Assembly (NCBI RefSeq): GCF_016598615.1
Contig: NZ_CP066831.1
Location: forward strand, 7,440,001-7,504,000
Reading direction: 5' to 3'
DNA length: 64,000 nucleotides
Source of the DNA: Streptomyces liliifuscus
GTDB taxonomy: Bacteria; Actinomycetota; Actinomycetes; Streptomycetales; Streptomycetaceae
Each line of letters opens with the position of its first letter. Within the stretch, counting starts at the first letter, position 1. Positions 17,831-26,568 of this stretch are shown here, piece after piece. The notes under the pieces are model-generated. The model ran no database searches. It had not been told where the DNA came from and saw only the letters and a list, made by a program, of their open reading frames with translations. The translations under genes were made by a program, and so were the position numbers.

Positions 17831-17869
17831 TGACAGTTACCGACTTGTGAATTGGTTTGTCAACTGTCA
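17831..17869. promoter_or_regulatory. Inverted repeat operator candidate between TetR and MFS genes
   Basis: TGACAGTT (17831-17838) and AACTGTCA (17862-17869) are perfect inverted 8-mers with 23 bp between them, and a further CTGTCA lies at 17874. They overlap the pump promoter. Confidence 0.5.
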
Positions 17870-17886
17870 GTGGCTGTCATTAGCCT
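17857..17886 (+). promoter_or_regulatory. Promoter of the MFS gene
   Basis: TTGTCA (17857-17862), an 18-bp spacer and TAGCCT (17881-17886) fit a vegetative promoter. The start codon at 17893 is only 7 bp past the -10 and has no ribosome site, so the transcript is probably leaderless. Confidence 0.55.
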
Positions 17887-17892
17887 CGATGC

Positions 17893-19512
17893 ATGACTAG
17901 TCAGACCACCGTCGACACGACCGGCCCGGCCGACAAGGCTCCGCCCGCCGCCTCCGGTCCGACCCCGGGCAAGGGGCTGCGCGGCCACCCTTGGTACACC
18001 CTGTTCACCGTGGCCGTGGGCGTGATGATGGTGGCGCTGGACGGCACCATCGTGGCCATCGCCAACCCGGCCATCCAGAAGGACCTGAACGCCAGCTTCG
18101 CGGACGTCCAGTGGATCACCAACGGCTACTTCCTCGCGCTCGCCGTCACGCTGATCACGGCGGGCAAGCTCGGTGACCGGTTCGGCCACCGGCAGACCTT
18201 CCTGATAGGTGTGGTCGGCTTCGCGGCGGCCTCGGGGGCCATCGGCCTCTCCGACAGCATCGCCTTCGTGGTCGTCTTCCGAGTGCTCCAGGGTCTGTTC
18301 GGCGCACTGCTGATGCCGGCCGCGCTCGGTCTGCTGCGCGCCACCTTCCCGGCCGAGAAGCTGAACATGGCGATCGGCATCTGGGGCATGGTCATCGGCG
18401 CCTCCACGGCCGGCGGTCCGATCCTCGGCGGTGTGCTCGTCGAGCACGTCAGCTGGCAGTCCGTCTTCTTCATCAACGTGCCGGTCGGCATCATCGCGGT
18501 CGTCCTCGGCGTGGTGATCCTCACCGACCACCGCGCGGAGAACGCGCCGCGCTCGTTCGACCTCCCCGGTATCGCCCTGCTGTCCGGCGCCATGTTCTGC
18601 CTGGTCTGGGCGCTCATCAAGGCTCCGGAGTGGGGCTGGGGAGATGCGCTGACGTGGTCGTTCCTGGCCGTCTCCGTACTCGGCTTCGGACTGTTCGCGT
18701 TCTGGGAGAACCGGGTGAGCGAGCCGCTCATCCCGCTCGGGCTCTTCCGCTCCGTGGCGCTGTCGGCCGGTGTGGTCCTGATGGTGCTCATGGCGATCGC
18801 CTTCATGGGCGGCCTGTTCTTCGTCACCTTCTACCTGCAGAACGTGCACGGGATGAGCCCGATCGACGCGGGTCTGCATCTGCTGCCGCTCACCGGCATG
18901 ATGATCGTCGGCTCGCCCCTGGCCGGCGCGATGATCACCAAGACGGGACCGCGCATCCCGCTCGCGGGCGGTATGGCGCTCACGGCCATCGCCATGTTCG
19001 GTGTGTCGACGCTGGAGACGGACACGAGCAGCGGCCTCATGTCGATCTGGTTCGCGCTCCTCGGTCTCGGCCTCGCACCGGTCATGGTCGGTGCCACGGA
19101 GGTCATCGTGGGCAACGCGCCCATGGAGCTCTCCGGTGTCGCCGGTGGTCTTCAGCAGGCCGCGATGCAGATCGGCGGCAGCCTCGGTACGGCGGTCCTG
19201 GGTGCCGTGATGGCCTCCAAGGTCGACGGCGACCTCGCGGGCAACTGGGCGGACGCGGGCCTTCCGCAGCTCACCCCGGTCCAGTTCGACCAGGCCAAGG
19301 AGGCGGTCCAGGTCGGCGCGGCGCCGGTGGCACCGGGCACGCCGCCCGAGCTCGCCGAGAAGATCACGGGCGTCGCGCACGACACGTTCATCTCCGGCAT
19401 GAGCCTGGCGAGCCTCGTCGCGGCCGGTGTCGCCTTCGTGGCCATCTTCGTCGCCTTCCTCACCAAGCGGGGAGCCAACGCGGAAGCGGGCGCGGGAGTC
19501 GGGCACATCTAG
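17893..19512 (+). CDS. MFS transporter, DHA2 (EmrB/QacA) drug-efflux type
   Basis: A 539-residue protein with 14 predicted membrane segments, the DHA2 layout. Motif A is GDRFGHRQTFLIG (about 97-109) and motif C-type glycine-rich text is seen at GASTAGGPILGG. The first loop carries LDGTIVAIANPAI, typical of the family. It should export hydrophobic or cationic toxic compounds using the proton gradient. It is under probable control of the divergent TetR gene, and a strong terminator follows. Confidence 0.93.
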   Translation: MTSQTTVDTTGPADKAPPAASGPTPGKGLRGHPWYTLFTVAVGVMMVALDGTIVAIANPAIQKDLNASFADVQWITNGYFLALAVTLITAGKLGDRFGHRQTFLIGVVGFAAASGAIGLSDSIAFVVVFRVLQGLFGALLMPAALGLLRATFPAEKLNMAIGIWGMVIGASTAGGPILGGVLVEHVSWQSVFFINVPVGIIAVVLGVVILTDHRAENAPRSFDLPGIALLSGAMFCLVWALIKAPEWGWGDALTWSFLAVSVLGFGLFAFWENRVSEPLIPLGLFRSVALSAGVVLMVLMAIAFMGGLFFVTFYLQNVHGMSPIDAGLHLLPLTGMMIVGSPLAGAMITKTGPRIPLAGGMALTAIAMFGVSTLETDTSSGLMSIWFALLGLGLAPVMVGATEVIVGNAPMELSGVAGGLQQAAMQIGGSLGTAVLGAVMASKVDGDLAGNWADAGLPQLTPVQFDQAKEAVQVGAAPVAPGTPPELAEKITGVAHDTFISGMSLASLVAAGVAFVAIFVAFLTKRGANAEAGAGVGHI

Positions 19513-19543
19513 TCCGCCCACCCTTCTCCGCCATCTCGGGCCC

Positions 19544-19574
19544 AGCCCCGCCGAGTTCACTCGGCGGGGCTTTC
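19544..19574 (+). terminator. Intrinsic terminator after the MFS gene
   Basis: AGCCCCGCCGAG (19544-19555), loop TTCA, and CTCGGCGGGGCT (19560-19571) form a perfect 12-bp stem followed by TT, 31 bp after the stop codon. Confidence 0.9.
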
Positions 19575-19816
19575 GCCTATCAGGGTGACGCCGTTCCGTA
19601 TGACTTTCATATCGGTCGCGCCGCAGGTCAGAGTGCTCTCAACTGATCCGTGGGGAACGGGCAGTTCGGTGAGGCCGGGGCGCGCTGCCGGAGGGGGGCA
19701 GCGCGCCGCGGAAGCCGGGGGAGAGAAAGTACGGGTCTGAACCGAAGGGACCGGGGTACCCGGCTTCCGAGCCCGAACCGGCCGATATGCGGCCGGCTCA
19801 GAGGTCCAGGGAGTTG

Positions 19817-20125
19817 ATGATGGCGGGCTTCGGTCACACCACGCGCAAGCACCCTCGCTCACGTCGCCGTACGGGGTCACGGAGCGGGCCGGACCGCGCG
19901 ACGCTCGGAATCATCGGAGTCATCTGCGCGGTCGCCGGTTTCTTCGTGCTGGGGATCATCCTCGGCCCACTGGCGATCGTCTGCGGATGGCTGGCCATGG
20001 GACGCCGCTGGAACGGCGCCCGCCCACTGCCGGCGGTGATCGCGCTCGTACTCGGCGCGATTGACACGATCCTGGCGATCGTTTGGATGGCCGGAACGGC
20101 GGGCCCGGGCAGCGGGATGTTCTAG
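19817..20125 (+). CDS. Small membrane protein, DUF4190-like
   Basis: A 102-residue protein with a basic N-terminus and two transmembrane segments (about 31-56 and 64-92). It carries the pattern ATLGIIGVICAVAGFFVLGIILGPLAIVCGWLAMGRR typical of DUF4190 proteins. Function unknown. Two adjacent ATGs (19817, 19820) follow AGGGAG; either may be used. The 240 bp before it hold GC-rich hairpins (for instance GCGCGCTGCC/GGCAGCGCGC at about 19680-19705) but no convincing gene. Confidence 0.75.
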   Translation: MMAGFGHTTRKHPRSRRRTGSRSGPDRATLGIIGVICAVAGFFVLGIILGPLAIVCGWLAMGRRWNGARPLPAVIALVLGAIDTILAIVWMAGTAGPGSGMF

Positions 20126-20164
20126 CAGGACCGTGCGGTTGTGCGTCGTCTGCGGGTCGTCCGT

Positions 20165-20239
20165 GGCTGGTCGCGCAGTTCCCCGCGCCCCTAAAAACGG
20201 CCTCGTCTTTTAGGGGCGCGGGGAACTGCGCGACCAGCC
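20165..20239. repeat. Head-to-head pair of the dispersed repeat forming a 32-bp-arm hairpin
   Basis: The segment 20165-20196 is the exact reverse complement of 20208-20239, with an 11-nt loop. Each arm is one copy of the 19-bp element (20173-20191 minus, 20213-20231 plus) with its GACCAGCC tail and TTTTA head. It lies between convergent genes and would terminate both transcripts. Confidence 0.95.
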
Positions 20240-20276
20240 CCCACGCACCCGCACCCGACGAACAAACACACACCGC

Positions 20277-21032
20277 TCAACTCAACCGCTCCTCCGCAAC
20301 GACAGACGCCGAGTCGGACAACGCGGCAACCTGCGCCCGCAGGGCGCGTACCTCCTCCGCCAGTGCCTCGATCGCCGCGGTCTGCCGCCGCTCCTCCACA
20401 TCGTCCGACTCGAACCGCGATATGAACCACGCGGCGATATTGGCGGTCACGACACCGAGAAGAGCGATCCCGGACAGCATCAGCCCGACCGCTATCATCC
20501 GCCCGAGCCCGGTGGTCGGAGCGTGATCGCCGTACCCCACGGTCGTCATCGTGGTGAAGGACCACCACACCGCGTCACCCAGCGTCCTGATGTTGCCCTC
20601 TGGCGACTCCCGTTCGACGGACAGCACGGCGAGCGAGCCGAACATCAGCAGCGCCACCACCGCACCCACGACATACGTGGTCAGCCGTATCTGCGGCGCC
20701 ATCCGGGCCCGCTGCCCGACGAGCAGCAATGTGGAGACGAGCCGCAGCAGCCGCATCGGCTGGATGAGCGGCAACAGCACCGCGCACAGATCGAGCCAGT
20801 GCGTACGGACGAACTCCCGCCGCCGCTCGGTGAGAACGAGCCGTACGAGATAGTCCAGGGCGAACAACCCCCAGACCGCCCACTCCACCCTCGTGCACCA
20901 GGAGGTCACCTCCCGGTCGGCCTCGGGCCACACGATCGGCACGGCATAGGCAACGGCAAACGCCACCGCGAGCCCCAACAAGGGCCGCTGCGTACGCTGC
21001 TCCCAACGGTCCTGCGCCGACTGCTGCTTCAT
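20277..21032 (-). CDS. Voltage-gated-type potassium channel
   Basis: A 251-residue ion channel. Several hydrophobic segments precede a pore helix and the K+ selectivity filter TTVGYGD (163-169), with a final membrane helix at about 178-202. An S4-like stretch, QPMRLLRLVSTLLLVGQRAR, carries regularly spaced Arg. The C-terminus (205-250) is a predicted coiled coil, probably for tetramer assembly. ATG 21032 is chosen since earlier in-frame starts add Gly-rich junk. Confidence 0.92.
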   Translation of the reverse strand: MKQQSAQDRWEQRTQRPLLGLAVAFAVAYAVPIVWPEADREVTSWCTRVEWAVWGLFALDYLVRLVLTERRREFVRTHWLDLCAVLLPLIQPMRLLRLVSTLLLVGQRARMAPQIRLTTYVVGAVVALLMFGSLAVLSVERESPEGNIRTLGDAVWWSFTTMTTVGYGDHAPTTGLGRMIAVGLMLSGIALLGVVTANIAAWFISRFESDDVEERRQTAAIEALAEEVRALRAQVAALSDSASVVAEERLS

Positions 21033-21140
21033 GCGCGCATAGTAGAAAACGCGAAAGGGGTGGCGAGCCCACGGCCCACCACCCCCACCGCACTGTGCTA
21101 GACGCACCTGGTCAGACGCGCCCCTGTCTTTTGGCTTTTA

Positions 21141-21159
21141 GGGGCGCGGGGAACTGCGC
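21141..21159 (+). repeat. Dispersed 19-bp repeat, copy 7
   Basis: Exact core with TTTTA head and GACCAGCCCCCACGCACCCGCAGCCGACAACCGA-like tail (given in parts: GACCAGCCCCCACGC, then CCGCAGCCGACAACC), 50 bp past the aceE stop on the aceE-downstream side. Confidence 0.95.
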
Positions 21160-21208
21160 GACCAGCCCCCACGCACCCGCAGCCGACAACCGAGCCCGGC
21201 GCGGAGCG

Positions 21209-23956
21209 CTACGCATCTCCACCCGCGGCACCCGGATCCGCGGCAGCCGCATCCAACAACTGATACCGATCAATCGCCTGCTTGAGCACGGACCGATCAA
21301 CCTTGCCCTCACGCGCGAGCTCAGTCAGCACCCCCACCACGATCGACTGCGCGTCGATGTGGAAGAACCGCCGAGCAGCCCCCCGGGTATCGGCGAAGCC
21401 GAACCCATCGGCACCCAGCGACTGGTACGTCCCCGGCACCCAGCGGGCGATCTGGTCCGGAACCGACCGCATCCAGTCGGAGACGGCCACGAACGGCCCC
21501 TGCGCCCCGGACAGCTTCCGCGTCACATAGGGAACCCGCTGCTCCTCCTCGGGGTGCAGCAGATTGTGCCGCTCCACCTCGACGGCCTCGCGCCGCAACT
21601 CGTTCCAGGAGGTCGCAGACCAGACGTCGGCCCGTACGTTCCACTCCTCGGCGAGGATCCGCTGGGCCTCGACGGCCCACGGCACGGCGACGCCGGACGC
21701 CATGATCTGTGCCGGGATGGAACCCGAAGTGCCTTCCGCGAAGCGGTGGATGCCCTTCAGGATGCCGTCGACGTCCACGCCCTCCGGCTCGGCGGGGTGC
21801 TGGATCGGCTCGTTGTAGACGGTGAGGTAGTAGAAGACGTCCTCGCCGTGCGGGTGCTCGGCGGACGAGCCGTACATCCGCCGGAGCCCGTCCTGCACGA
21901 TGTGCGCGATCTCGAACCCGTAGGCCGGGTCGTACGCGACACACCCCGGGTTCGTCGAGGCGAGCAACTGCGAGTGTCCGTCCGCGTGCTGCAGACCCTC
22001 ACCGGTCAGAGTCGTACGACCGGCGGTCGCGCCCAGTACGAAGCCGCGCGACAACTGGTCGGCCATCTGCCAGAACTGGTCGCCGGTGCGCTGGAATCCG
22101 AACATCGAGTAGAAGACGTACACCGGGATGAGCGGTTCGCCGTGCGTCGCGTAGGCCGAGCCGGCCGCGATCAGCGAGGCCGTGCAGCCCGCCTCGGAGA
22201 TGCCGTCGTGCAGCATCTGCCCGGTCGGCGACTCCTTGTACGCGAGGAGCAGGTCGCGGTCCACGGCCTCGTACTGCTGGCCGAGCGGGTTGTAGATCTT
22301 CGCGCTCGGGAAGAACGAGTCCATGCCGAACGTGCGGTACTCGTCGGGCGCGATCAGCACGAACCGCTTGCCGATCTCCTTGTCCCGCATGAGGTCCTTG
22401 AGCAGCCGGACGAACGCCATGGTGGTGGCGATCGACTGCTGACCCGAACCCTTCTTCACACTCGCGTACGTCTTGTCCTCGGGCAGTGCGAGCGGCTTCG
22501 ACCGCACGACGCGCGTCGGGACGTACCCGCCGAGCCCCTTGCGGCGGTCGTGCATGTACTGGATCTCCTCCGAGTTCCGGCCCGGGTGGTAGTACGGCGG
22601 CGCGCCGGACTCCAGCTCCTGGTCGGAGATCGGCAGGTGCAGCCGGTCGCGGAAGCCCTTGAGGTCGGCGACCGTCAGCTTCTTCATCTGGTGCGTGGCG
22701 TTGCGGCCCTCGAAGTTCGGGCCGAGCGTCCAGCCCTTGACCGTCTGCGCGAGGATCACGGTCGGCTGACCGGAGTGCGCCTTGGCCGCCGCGTAGGCCG
22801 CGTAGACCTTCTTGTGGTCGTGACCGCCGCGGCCCAGGTGCAGGATCTGGTCGTCGGTCATGTTCTCGACCATCGCCCGCAGCCGGTGGTCGTGACCGAA
22901 GAAGTGGTCGCGGATGTACGCGCCCGTCTCGGTGGCGTACGTCTGGAACTGTCCGTCGGGCGTGGTGTTCAGCTGGTTGACGAGCACGCCGTCGCGGTCC
23001 TGCGCGAGCAGCGGGTCCCAACTGCGGTCCCAGACCAGCTTGATGACGTTCCAGCCGGCGCCGCGGAACTGCGACTCCAGCTCCTGGATGATCTTTCCGT
23101 TGCCGCGCACCGGACCGTCGAGCCGCTGCAGATTGCAGTTGACGACGAAGGTGAGGTTGTCCAGGCCCTCGCGTGCGGCGATGGACAGCTGGCCGAGCGA
23201 CTCGGGCTCGTCCATCTCGCCGTCACCGAGAAACGCCCAAACGTGGGACTTGGAGGTGTCCGCGATACCGCGCGCCTCCATGTAGCGGTTCATGCGCGCC
23301 TGGAAGATCGCGCCGAGCGGACCGAGGCCCATCGAGACCGTCGGGAACTCCCAGAAGTCCGGCATCGACCGCGGGTGCGGGTACGACGACAGGCCGTTCG
23401 GCGCCTTCGACTTCTCCTGGCGGAAGGCGTCGAGCTGCTGCTCGCTCAGCCGGTCCAGCATGAACGCGCGTGCGTAGATGCCGGGGGAGGCGTGCCCCTG
23501 GAAGAAGATCTGGTCGCCGCCGTCGCCCTCGTCCTTGCCACGGAAGAAGTGGTTGAAGCCCACGTCGTAGAGGGAGGCGGAGGACGCGAAGGTGGCGATG
23601 TGGCCGCCGACGCCGATTCCGGGGCGCTGCGCCCTGGACACCATCACGGCCGCGTTCCAGCGGGTCGCGTTGAGGATCTTGCGCTCGATCTCCTCGTTGC
23701 CGGGGAAGAACGGCTCGTCCTTGGTGGCGATGGTGTTGACGTAGTCCGTGCTGCGCATCTCCGGCACGGCCACGCGCTTCTCGCGGGCCCGTTCGATCAG
23801 CCGCAGCATGAGATAGCGGGCGCGCTCCCGGCCCCGCTGGTCGACGGCGGCGTCGAGGGAGTCGAGCCACTCCTGGGTCTCTTCTGGATCGAAGTCAGGG
23901 ACCTGACTCGGAAGGCCGCCAATGATGATCGGGTTGCGATCGGGTCCGGAAGCCAC
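21209..23956 (-). CDS. aceE: Pyruvate dehydrogenase E1 component, homodimeric type
   Basis: A 915-residue E1 enzyme that decarboxylates pyruvate with thiamine diphosphate and passes the acetyl group to E2 lipoyl domains. The TPP motif runs from GDGE (244-247) to NCNLQRLDGPVRGN (from 273). The N-terminal DPEETQEWLDSLDA and the DYVNTI/KDEPFFPGNEEIERKI segments are typical of the AceE family, as is the length. It stands alone here; E2/E3 genes must lie elsewhere. The minus-strand leader is unusually T/G-rich just before the start (23975-24020). Confidence 0.97.
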   Translation of the reverse strand: MASGPDRNPIIIGGLPSQVPDFDPEETQEWLDSLDAAVDQRGRERARYLMLRLIERAREKRVAVPEMRSTDYVNTIATKDEPFFPGNEEIERKILNATRWNAAVMVSRAQRPGIGVGGHIATFASSASLYDVGFNHFFRGKDEGDGGDQIFFQGHASPGIYARAFMLDRLSEQQLDAFRQEKSKAPNGLSSYPHPRSMPDFWEFPTVSMGLGPLGAIFQARMNRYMEARGIADTSKSHVWAFLGDGEMDEPESLGQLSIAAREGLDNLTFVVNCNLQRLDGPVRGNGKIIQELESQFRGAGWNVIKLVWDRSWDPLLAQDRDGVLVNQLNTTPDGQFQTYATETGAYIRDHFFGHDHRLRAMVENMTDDQILHLGRGGHDHKKVYAAYAAAKAHSGQPTVILAQTVKGWTLGPNFEGRNATHQMKKLTVADLKGFRDRLHLPISDQELESGAPPYYHPGRNSEEIQYMHDRRKGLGGYVPTRVVRSKPLALPEDKTYASVKKGSGQQSIATTMAFVRLLKDLMRDKEIGKRFVLIAPDEYRTFGMDSFFPSAKIYNPLGQQYEAVDRDLLLAYKESPTGQMLHDGISEAGCTASLIAAGSAYATHGEPLIPVYVFYSMFGFQRTGDQFWQMADQLSRGFVLGATAGRTTLTGEGLQHADGHSQLLASTNPGCVAYDPAYGFEIAHIVQDGLRRMYGSSAEHPHGEDVFYYLTVYNEPIQHPAEPEGVDVDGILKGIHRFAEGTSGSIPAQIMASGVAVPWAVEAQRILAEEWNVRADVWSATSWNELRREAVEVERHNLLHPEEEQRVPYVTRKLSGAQGPFVAVSDWMRSVPDQIARWVPGTYQSLGADGFGFADTRGAARRFFHIDAQSIVVGVLTELAREGKVDRSVLKQAIDRYQLLDAAAADPGAAGGDA

Positions 23957-24230
23957 GCTGTTCCTTCGCTCTCAGGGGGCCGCTTTTTCTCGGTTTTTCT
24001 CGGTTTTTTCTTGGGGGGTCTCTCTGGTTACCTGGGTCTCTGCACCGTTCCCCATCGTGTACCTCGGGGGCGGAAACGTCATCTCTACCGAGAGGTAACC
24101 GAGACGTTCGTCCCGTCTCCCCAAGGGCGGGCCAGGCAAATCGCAACGATACGCCCGACCCGTGACGCGTACCGCAAAGCCTTTCGAGTCCCGTACCCTC
24201 GTAGGGTTCGTAAATCCACAAATGGGGCAG

Positions 24231-24254
24231 ATTGGTGTGGTGTGCGTCACCAAT
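24231..24254. promoter_or_regulatory. Inverted repeat upstream of aceE
   Basis: ATTGGTG (24231-24237) and CACCAAT (24248-24254) are perfect inverted 7-mers 10 bp apart in the 508-bp gap between aceE and the DUF3052 gene. It is a candidate operator for a regulator of aceE. The rest of that gap shows no convincing gene on either strand. Confidence 0.35.
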
Positions 24255-24464
24255 GGCCAGGATTCTCTGCCTGGAGTTGCGGCGACACGGTCGGGATCGT
24301 CACCGTTTCGGCGGTCCCGACGGCCGGGTACTTGCGCGATCCGCCCCGCCCGTGTGGACTACGGCCAATGCTTCGCGCACGCGCGTGGCTTGAACTTCCC
24401 CAAGCTCCAGGCTTCGCCCGAGCAGGGGGAGACCCCATTACCGAACATGATCAGGAGGCAACCC

Positions 24465-24902
24465 GTGAGCGCGACCGCGGACCACGCGGAGGAGCGGACG
24501 AGCCTGGCCACCAGGCTGGGATTCCAGCCCGAGCAGGTGGTCCAGGAGATCGGCTTCGACGACGACGTCGACCAGGAGCTCCGCGAGGCCATTGAAGAAG
24601 TCATCGGCAGCGAGCTCATGGACGAGGAGTACGACGACGTCGCCGACGCCGTAGTGCTCTGGTTCCGTGACGACGACGGCGACCTGACGGACGCGCTGGT
24701 GGATGCCACCACGTACGTCGAAGAGGGCGGCGCCGTCCTGCTGCTGACGCCGAAGACCGGCCGAGACGGGTATGTGGAGCCCAGCGACATCGCGGAAGCC
24801 GCGACGACCGCGGGTCTGTCCCAGACCAAGAGCATCAGCGTGGGGAAGGACTGGAGCGGGACCCGGCTGGCTACGCCGAAGGCGGCCAAGTCAAAGCGGT
24901 GA
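24465..24902 (+). CDS. DUF3052 family protein
   Basis: A 145-residue acidic protein recognised as DUF3052, conserved beside aceE in Streptomyces. Clear landmarks are GFQPEQVVQEIGFDDDVDQEL near the start, VVLWFRDDDGDLTDALVD in the middle and LLLTPKTGRDGYVEP...GLSQTKS towards the end. Function unknown. GTG 24465 is preceded by AGGAGG with 6 nt spacing; an in-frame ATG at 24447 overlaps that site and is unlikely. It is divergent from aceE and followed by a terminator. Confidence 0.88.
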   Translation: MSATADHAEERTSLATRLGFQPEQVVQEIGFDDDVDQELREAIEEVIGSELMDEEYDDVADAVVLWFRDDDGDLTDALVDATTYVEEGGAVLLLTPKTGRDGYVEPSDIAEAATTAGLSQTKSISVGKDWSGTRLATPKAAKSKR

Positions 24903-24918
24903 CGCTCCGCTGAGTTGG

Positions 24919-24957
24919 GCGGGGGTTCAGGGGTTGGCACCCCTGGGCCCCCGTTTT
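24919..24957 (+). terminator. Intrinsic terminator after the DUF3052 gene
   Basis: CGGGGG and AGGGGT pair with ACCCCT and CCCCCG around a TGGC loop with a 3x3 internal loop, directly followed by TTTTT, 17 bp after the stop codon. Confidence 0.9.
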
Positions 24958-25021
24958 TCGTTGGCGGGTGCGGGTGCGGGTGCGGGTGCGATTTCGGGTG
25001 CGGGTCCGGTGGGGGCTTGTC

Positions 25022-25085
25022 GCGCAGTTCCCCGCGCCCCTAGGTACCTAGGCCCCCAGGTACCTAGGGGCGCGGGGAACTGCGC
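25022..25085. repeat. Second head-to-head pair of the dispersed repeat
   Basis: 25022-25049 is the exact reverse complement of 25058-25085 with an 8-nt loop. Each arm is one 19-bp element (25022-25040 minus, 25067-25085 plus) plus TAGGTACCT. Upstream, 24963-25010 is a simple GTGCGG-type repeat. Here both flanking genes point the same way, so it may terminate or process the DUF3052 transcript. Confidence 0.95.
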
Positions 25086-25212
25086 AGTCTTTATGGGGGT
25101 TCGGGGGCGGAGCCCCTGAAAAGGGACGGGAATGGGTAGGGGCGGCGGGGGCGAAAAGAGGTTTCTGCGTAGGGTGGGGGACCCGAACGGCCCACGGAAG
25201 GGATGCAGGACC

Positions 25213-25671
25213 ATGACGATCGAGGTCGGCGACAAGGCCCCGGACTTCGAGCTGAAGGACAACCACGGCGCCACCGTGAAGCTCTCCGACTTTCGCGGCG
25301 CGAAGAACGTGGTGCTGCTCTTCTACCCCTTCGCCTTCACCGGCGTCTGCACGGGCGAACTGTGCGCCCTGCGTGACAACCTGCCGAAGTTCTCCGACCG
25401 CGACACCCAGCTGCTCGCCGTCTCCAACGACTCCATCCACACCCTGCGCGTCTTCGCCGAGCAGGAGGGCCTGGAGTACCCGCTGCTGTCCGACTTCTGG
25501 CCGCACGGCGAGGTCTCGCGCGCGTACGGGGTCTTCGCCGAGGACAAGGGCTGCGCCGTGCGCGGCACCTTCGTCATCGACAAGGAGGGCGTCGTCCGCT
25601 GGACCGTCGTCAACGCCCTGCCGGACGCCCGTGACCTGAACGAGTACGTGACGGCGCTCGACAGCCTGTGA
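25213..25671 (+). CDS. Peroxiredoxin, AhpE type
   Basis: A 152-residue thiol peroxidase that reduces hydroperoxides. The peroxidatic Cys 46 lies in FTGVCTGELC, with a second Cys at 51 as in actinobacterial AhpE proteins. PDFELKD and the FVIDKEGVVRW strand are standard peroxiredoxin elements. ATG 25213 gives the conserved start MTIEVGDKAPDF. It precedes the TerD genes on the same strand, which suits a stress neighbourhood, although a 187-bp gap separates them. Confidence 0.93.
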   Translation: MTIEVGDKAPDFELKDNHGATVKLSDFRGAKNVVLLFYPFAFTGVCTGELCALRDNLPKFSDRDTQLLAVSNDSIHTLRVFAEQEGLEYPLLSDFWPHGEVSRAYGVFAEDKGCAVRGTFVIDKEGVVRWTVVNALPDARDLNEYVTALDSL

Positions 25672-25858
25672 TCCCGCCGGGATCGTGCCGGGATCCCGGC
25701 ACGATCCCCGCTCCGTGACCGGCCTGTGATGCCGACACTCTGGGATTCTTCACGCCCAGGGCCTGCGGCGGTGGGGAACCCCTCACTAGGATCGACACGT
25801 TGATCCGATACCAACGCACTACGGGGCGCACCGCCCCTGGACACCAATGGGAGGACTC

Positions 25859-26434
25859 GTGGGAGTCAGCCTCAGCAAGGGCGGCAACGTATCGCTGTCG
25901 AAGGAGGCCCCGGGACTGACCGCGGTCATCATCGGTCTGGGGTGGGACATTCGCACCACCACCGGTACCGACTTCGACCTGGACGCCAGCGCCATCCTGA
26001 CGAACGCGGAGGGCAAGGTCAGCAGTGACGCCAACTTCGTGTTCTTCAACAACCTGAAGAGCCCCGACGGCTCGGTCGAGCACACCGGTGACAACACCAC
26101 AGGTGAGGGCGAGGGCGACGACGAGCAGATCAAGGTCAACCTCGCCGGCGTCCCGGCCGACATCGAGAAGATCGTCTTCCCGGTCTCGATCTACGACGCC
26201 GAGAACCGCCAGCAGTCGTTCGGCCAGGTGCGCAACGCGTTCATCCGCGTCGTGAACCAGGCGGGCGAGGCGGAGATCGCCCGGTACGACCTTTCCGAGG
26301 ACGCCTCCACGGAGACCGCGATGGTCTTCGGCGAGCTGTACCGCCACGGTGCGGAGTGGAAGTTCCGTGCCATCGGTCAGGGGTATGCCTCAGGTCTGCG
26401 CGGCATCGCGCAGGACTTCGGCGTCAACGTCTGA
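25859..26434 (+). CDS. TerD-family calcium-binding stress protein (first of tandem pair)
   Basis: A 191-residue TerD-domain protein. The acidic calcium-site segments are present: DFDLDASA (38-45) and GDNTTGEGEGDDE (about 80-92), with the family ending GLRGIAQDFGVNV. TerD proteins bind Ca2+ and act in tellurite and oxidative stress; the S. coelicolor genes in this place have been studied for effects on development and calcium. GTG 25859 gives the family start MGVSLSKGGNVSL with GGGAGGA upstream; the ATG at 25847 overlaps that site. It is closely similar to the next gene. Confidence 0.93.
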   Translation: MGVSLSKGGNVSLSKEAPGLTAVIIGLGWDIRTTTGTDFDLDASAILTNAEGKVSSDANFVFFNNLKSPDGSVEHTGDNTTGEGEGDDEQIKVNLAGVPADIEKIVFPVSIYDAENRQQSFGQVRNAFIRVVNQAGEAEIARYDLSEDASTETAMVFGELYRHGAEWKFRAIGQGYASGLRGIAQDFGVNV

Positions 26435-26568
26435 GCCACCCCGGGGTCGTCGTCCGGCCCCGGGCAGCTTCAACCGCTTCACCTTTTTTCCGTCCGGCGT
26501 CGCACACTCCTAGTGCGGCGCCGGACGTGCTCGACAACCCAATGGCTTGACCGGGGAGGACAAGGATC

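Noticed and set aside
17860..19560. 566-codon minus-strand frame opposite the first MFS gene
   Set aside because: Shadow with His/Asp-rich text; MFS motifs lie on the plus strand.
19557..19760. Short minus-strand frame ending GVTLIGESPAE in the terminator of the MFS gene
   Set aside because: It has no start codon with a ribosome site and its stop falls in the terminator loop; probably chance.
23972..24253. Minus-strand frame with a CPICG motif upstream of aceE, resembling a small zinc ribbon
   Set aside because: Third-position G/C is low for this genome, there is only one Cys pair in motif spacing, and the frame passes through the T-rich aceE leader. Kept only as a remote possibility.
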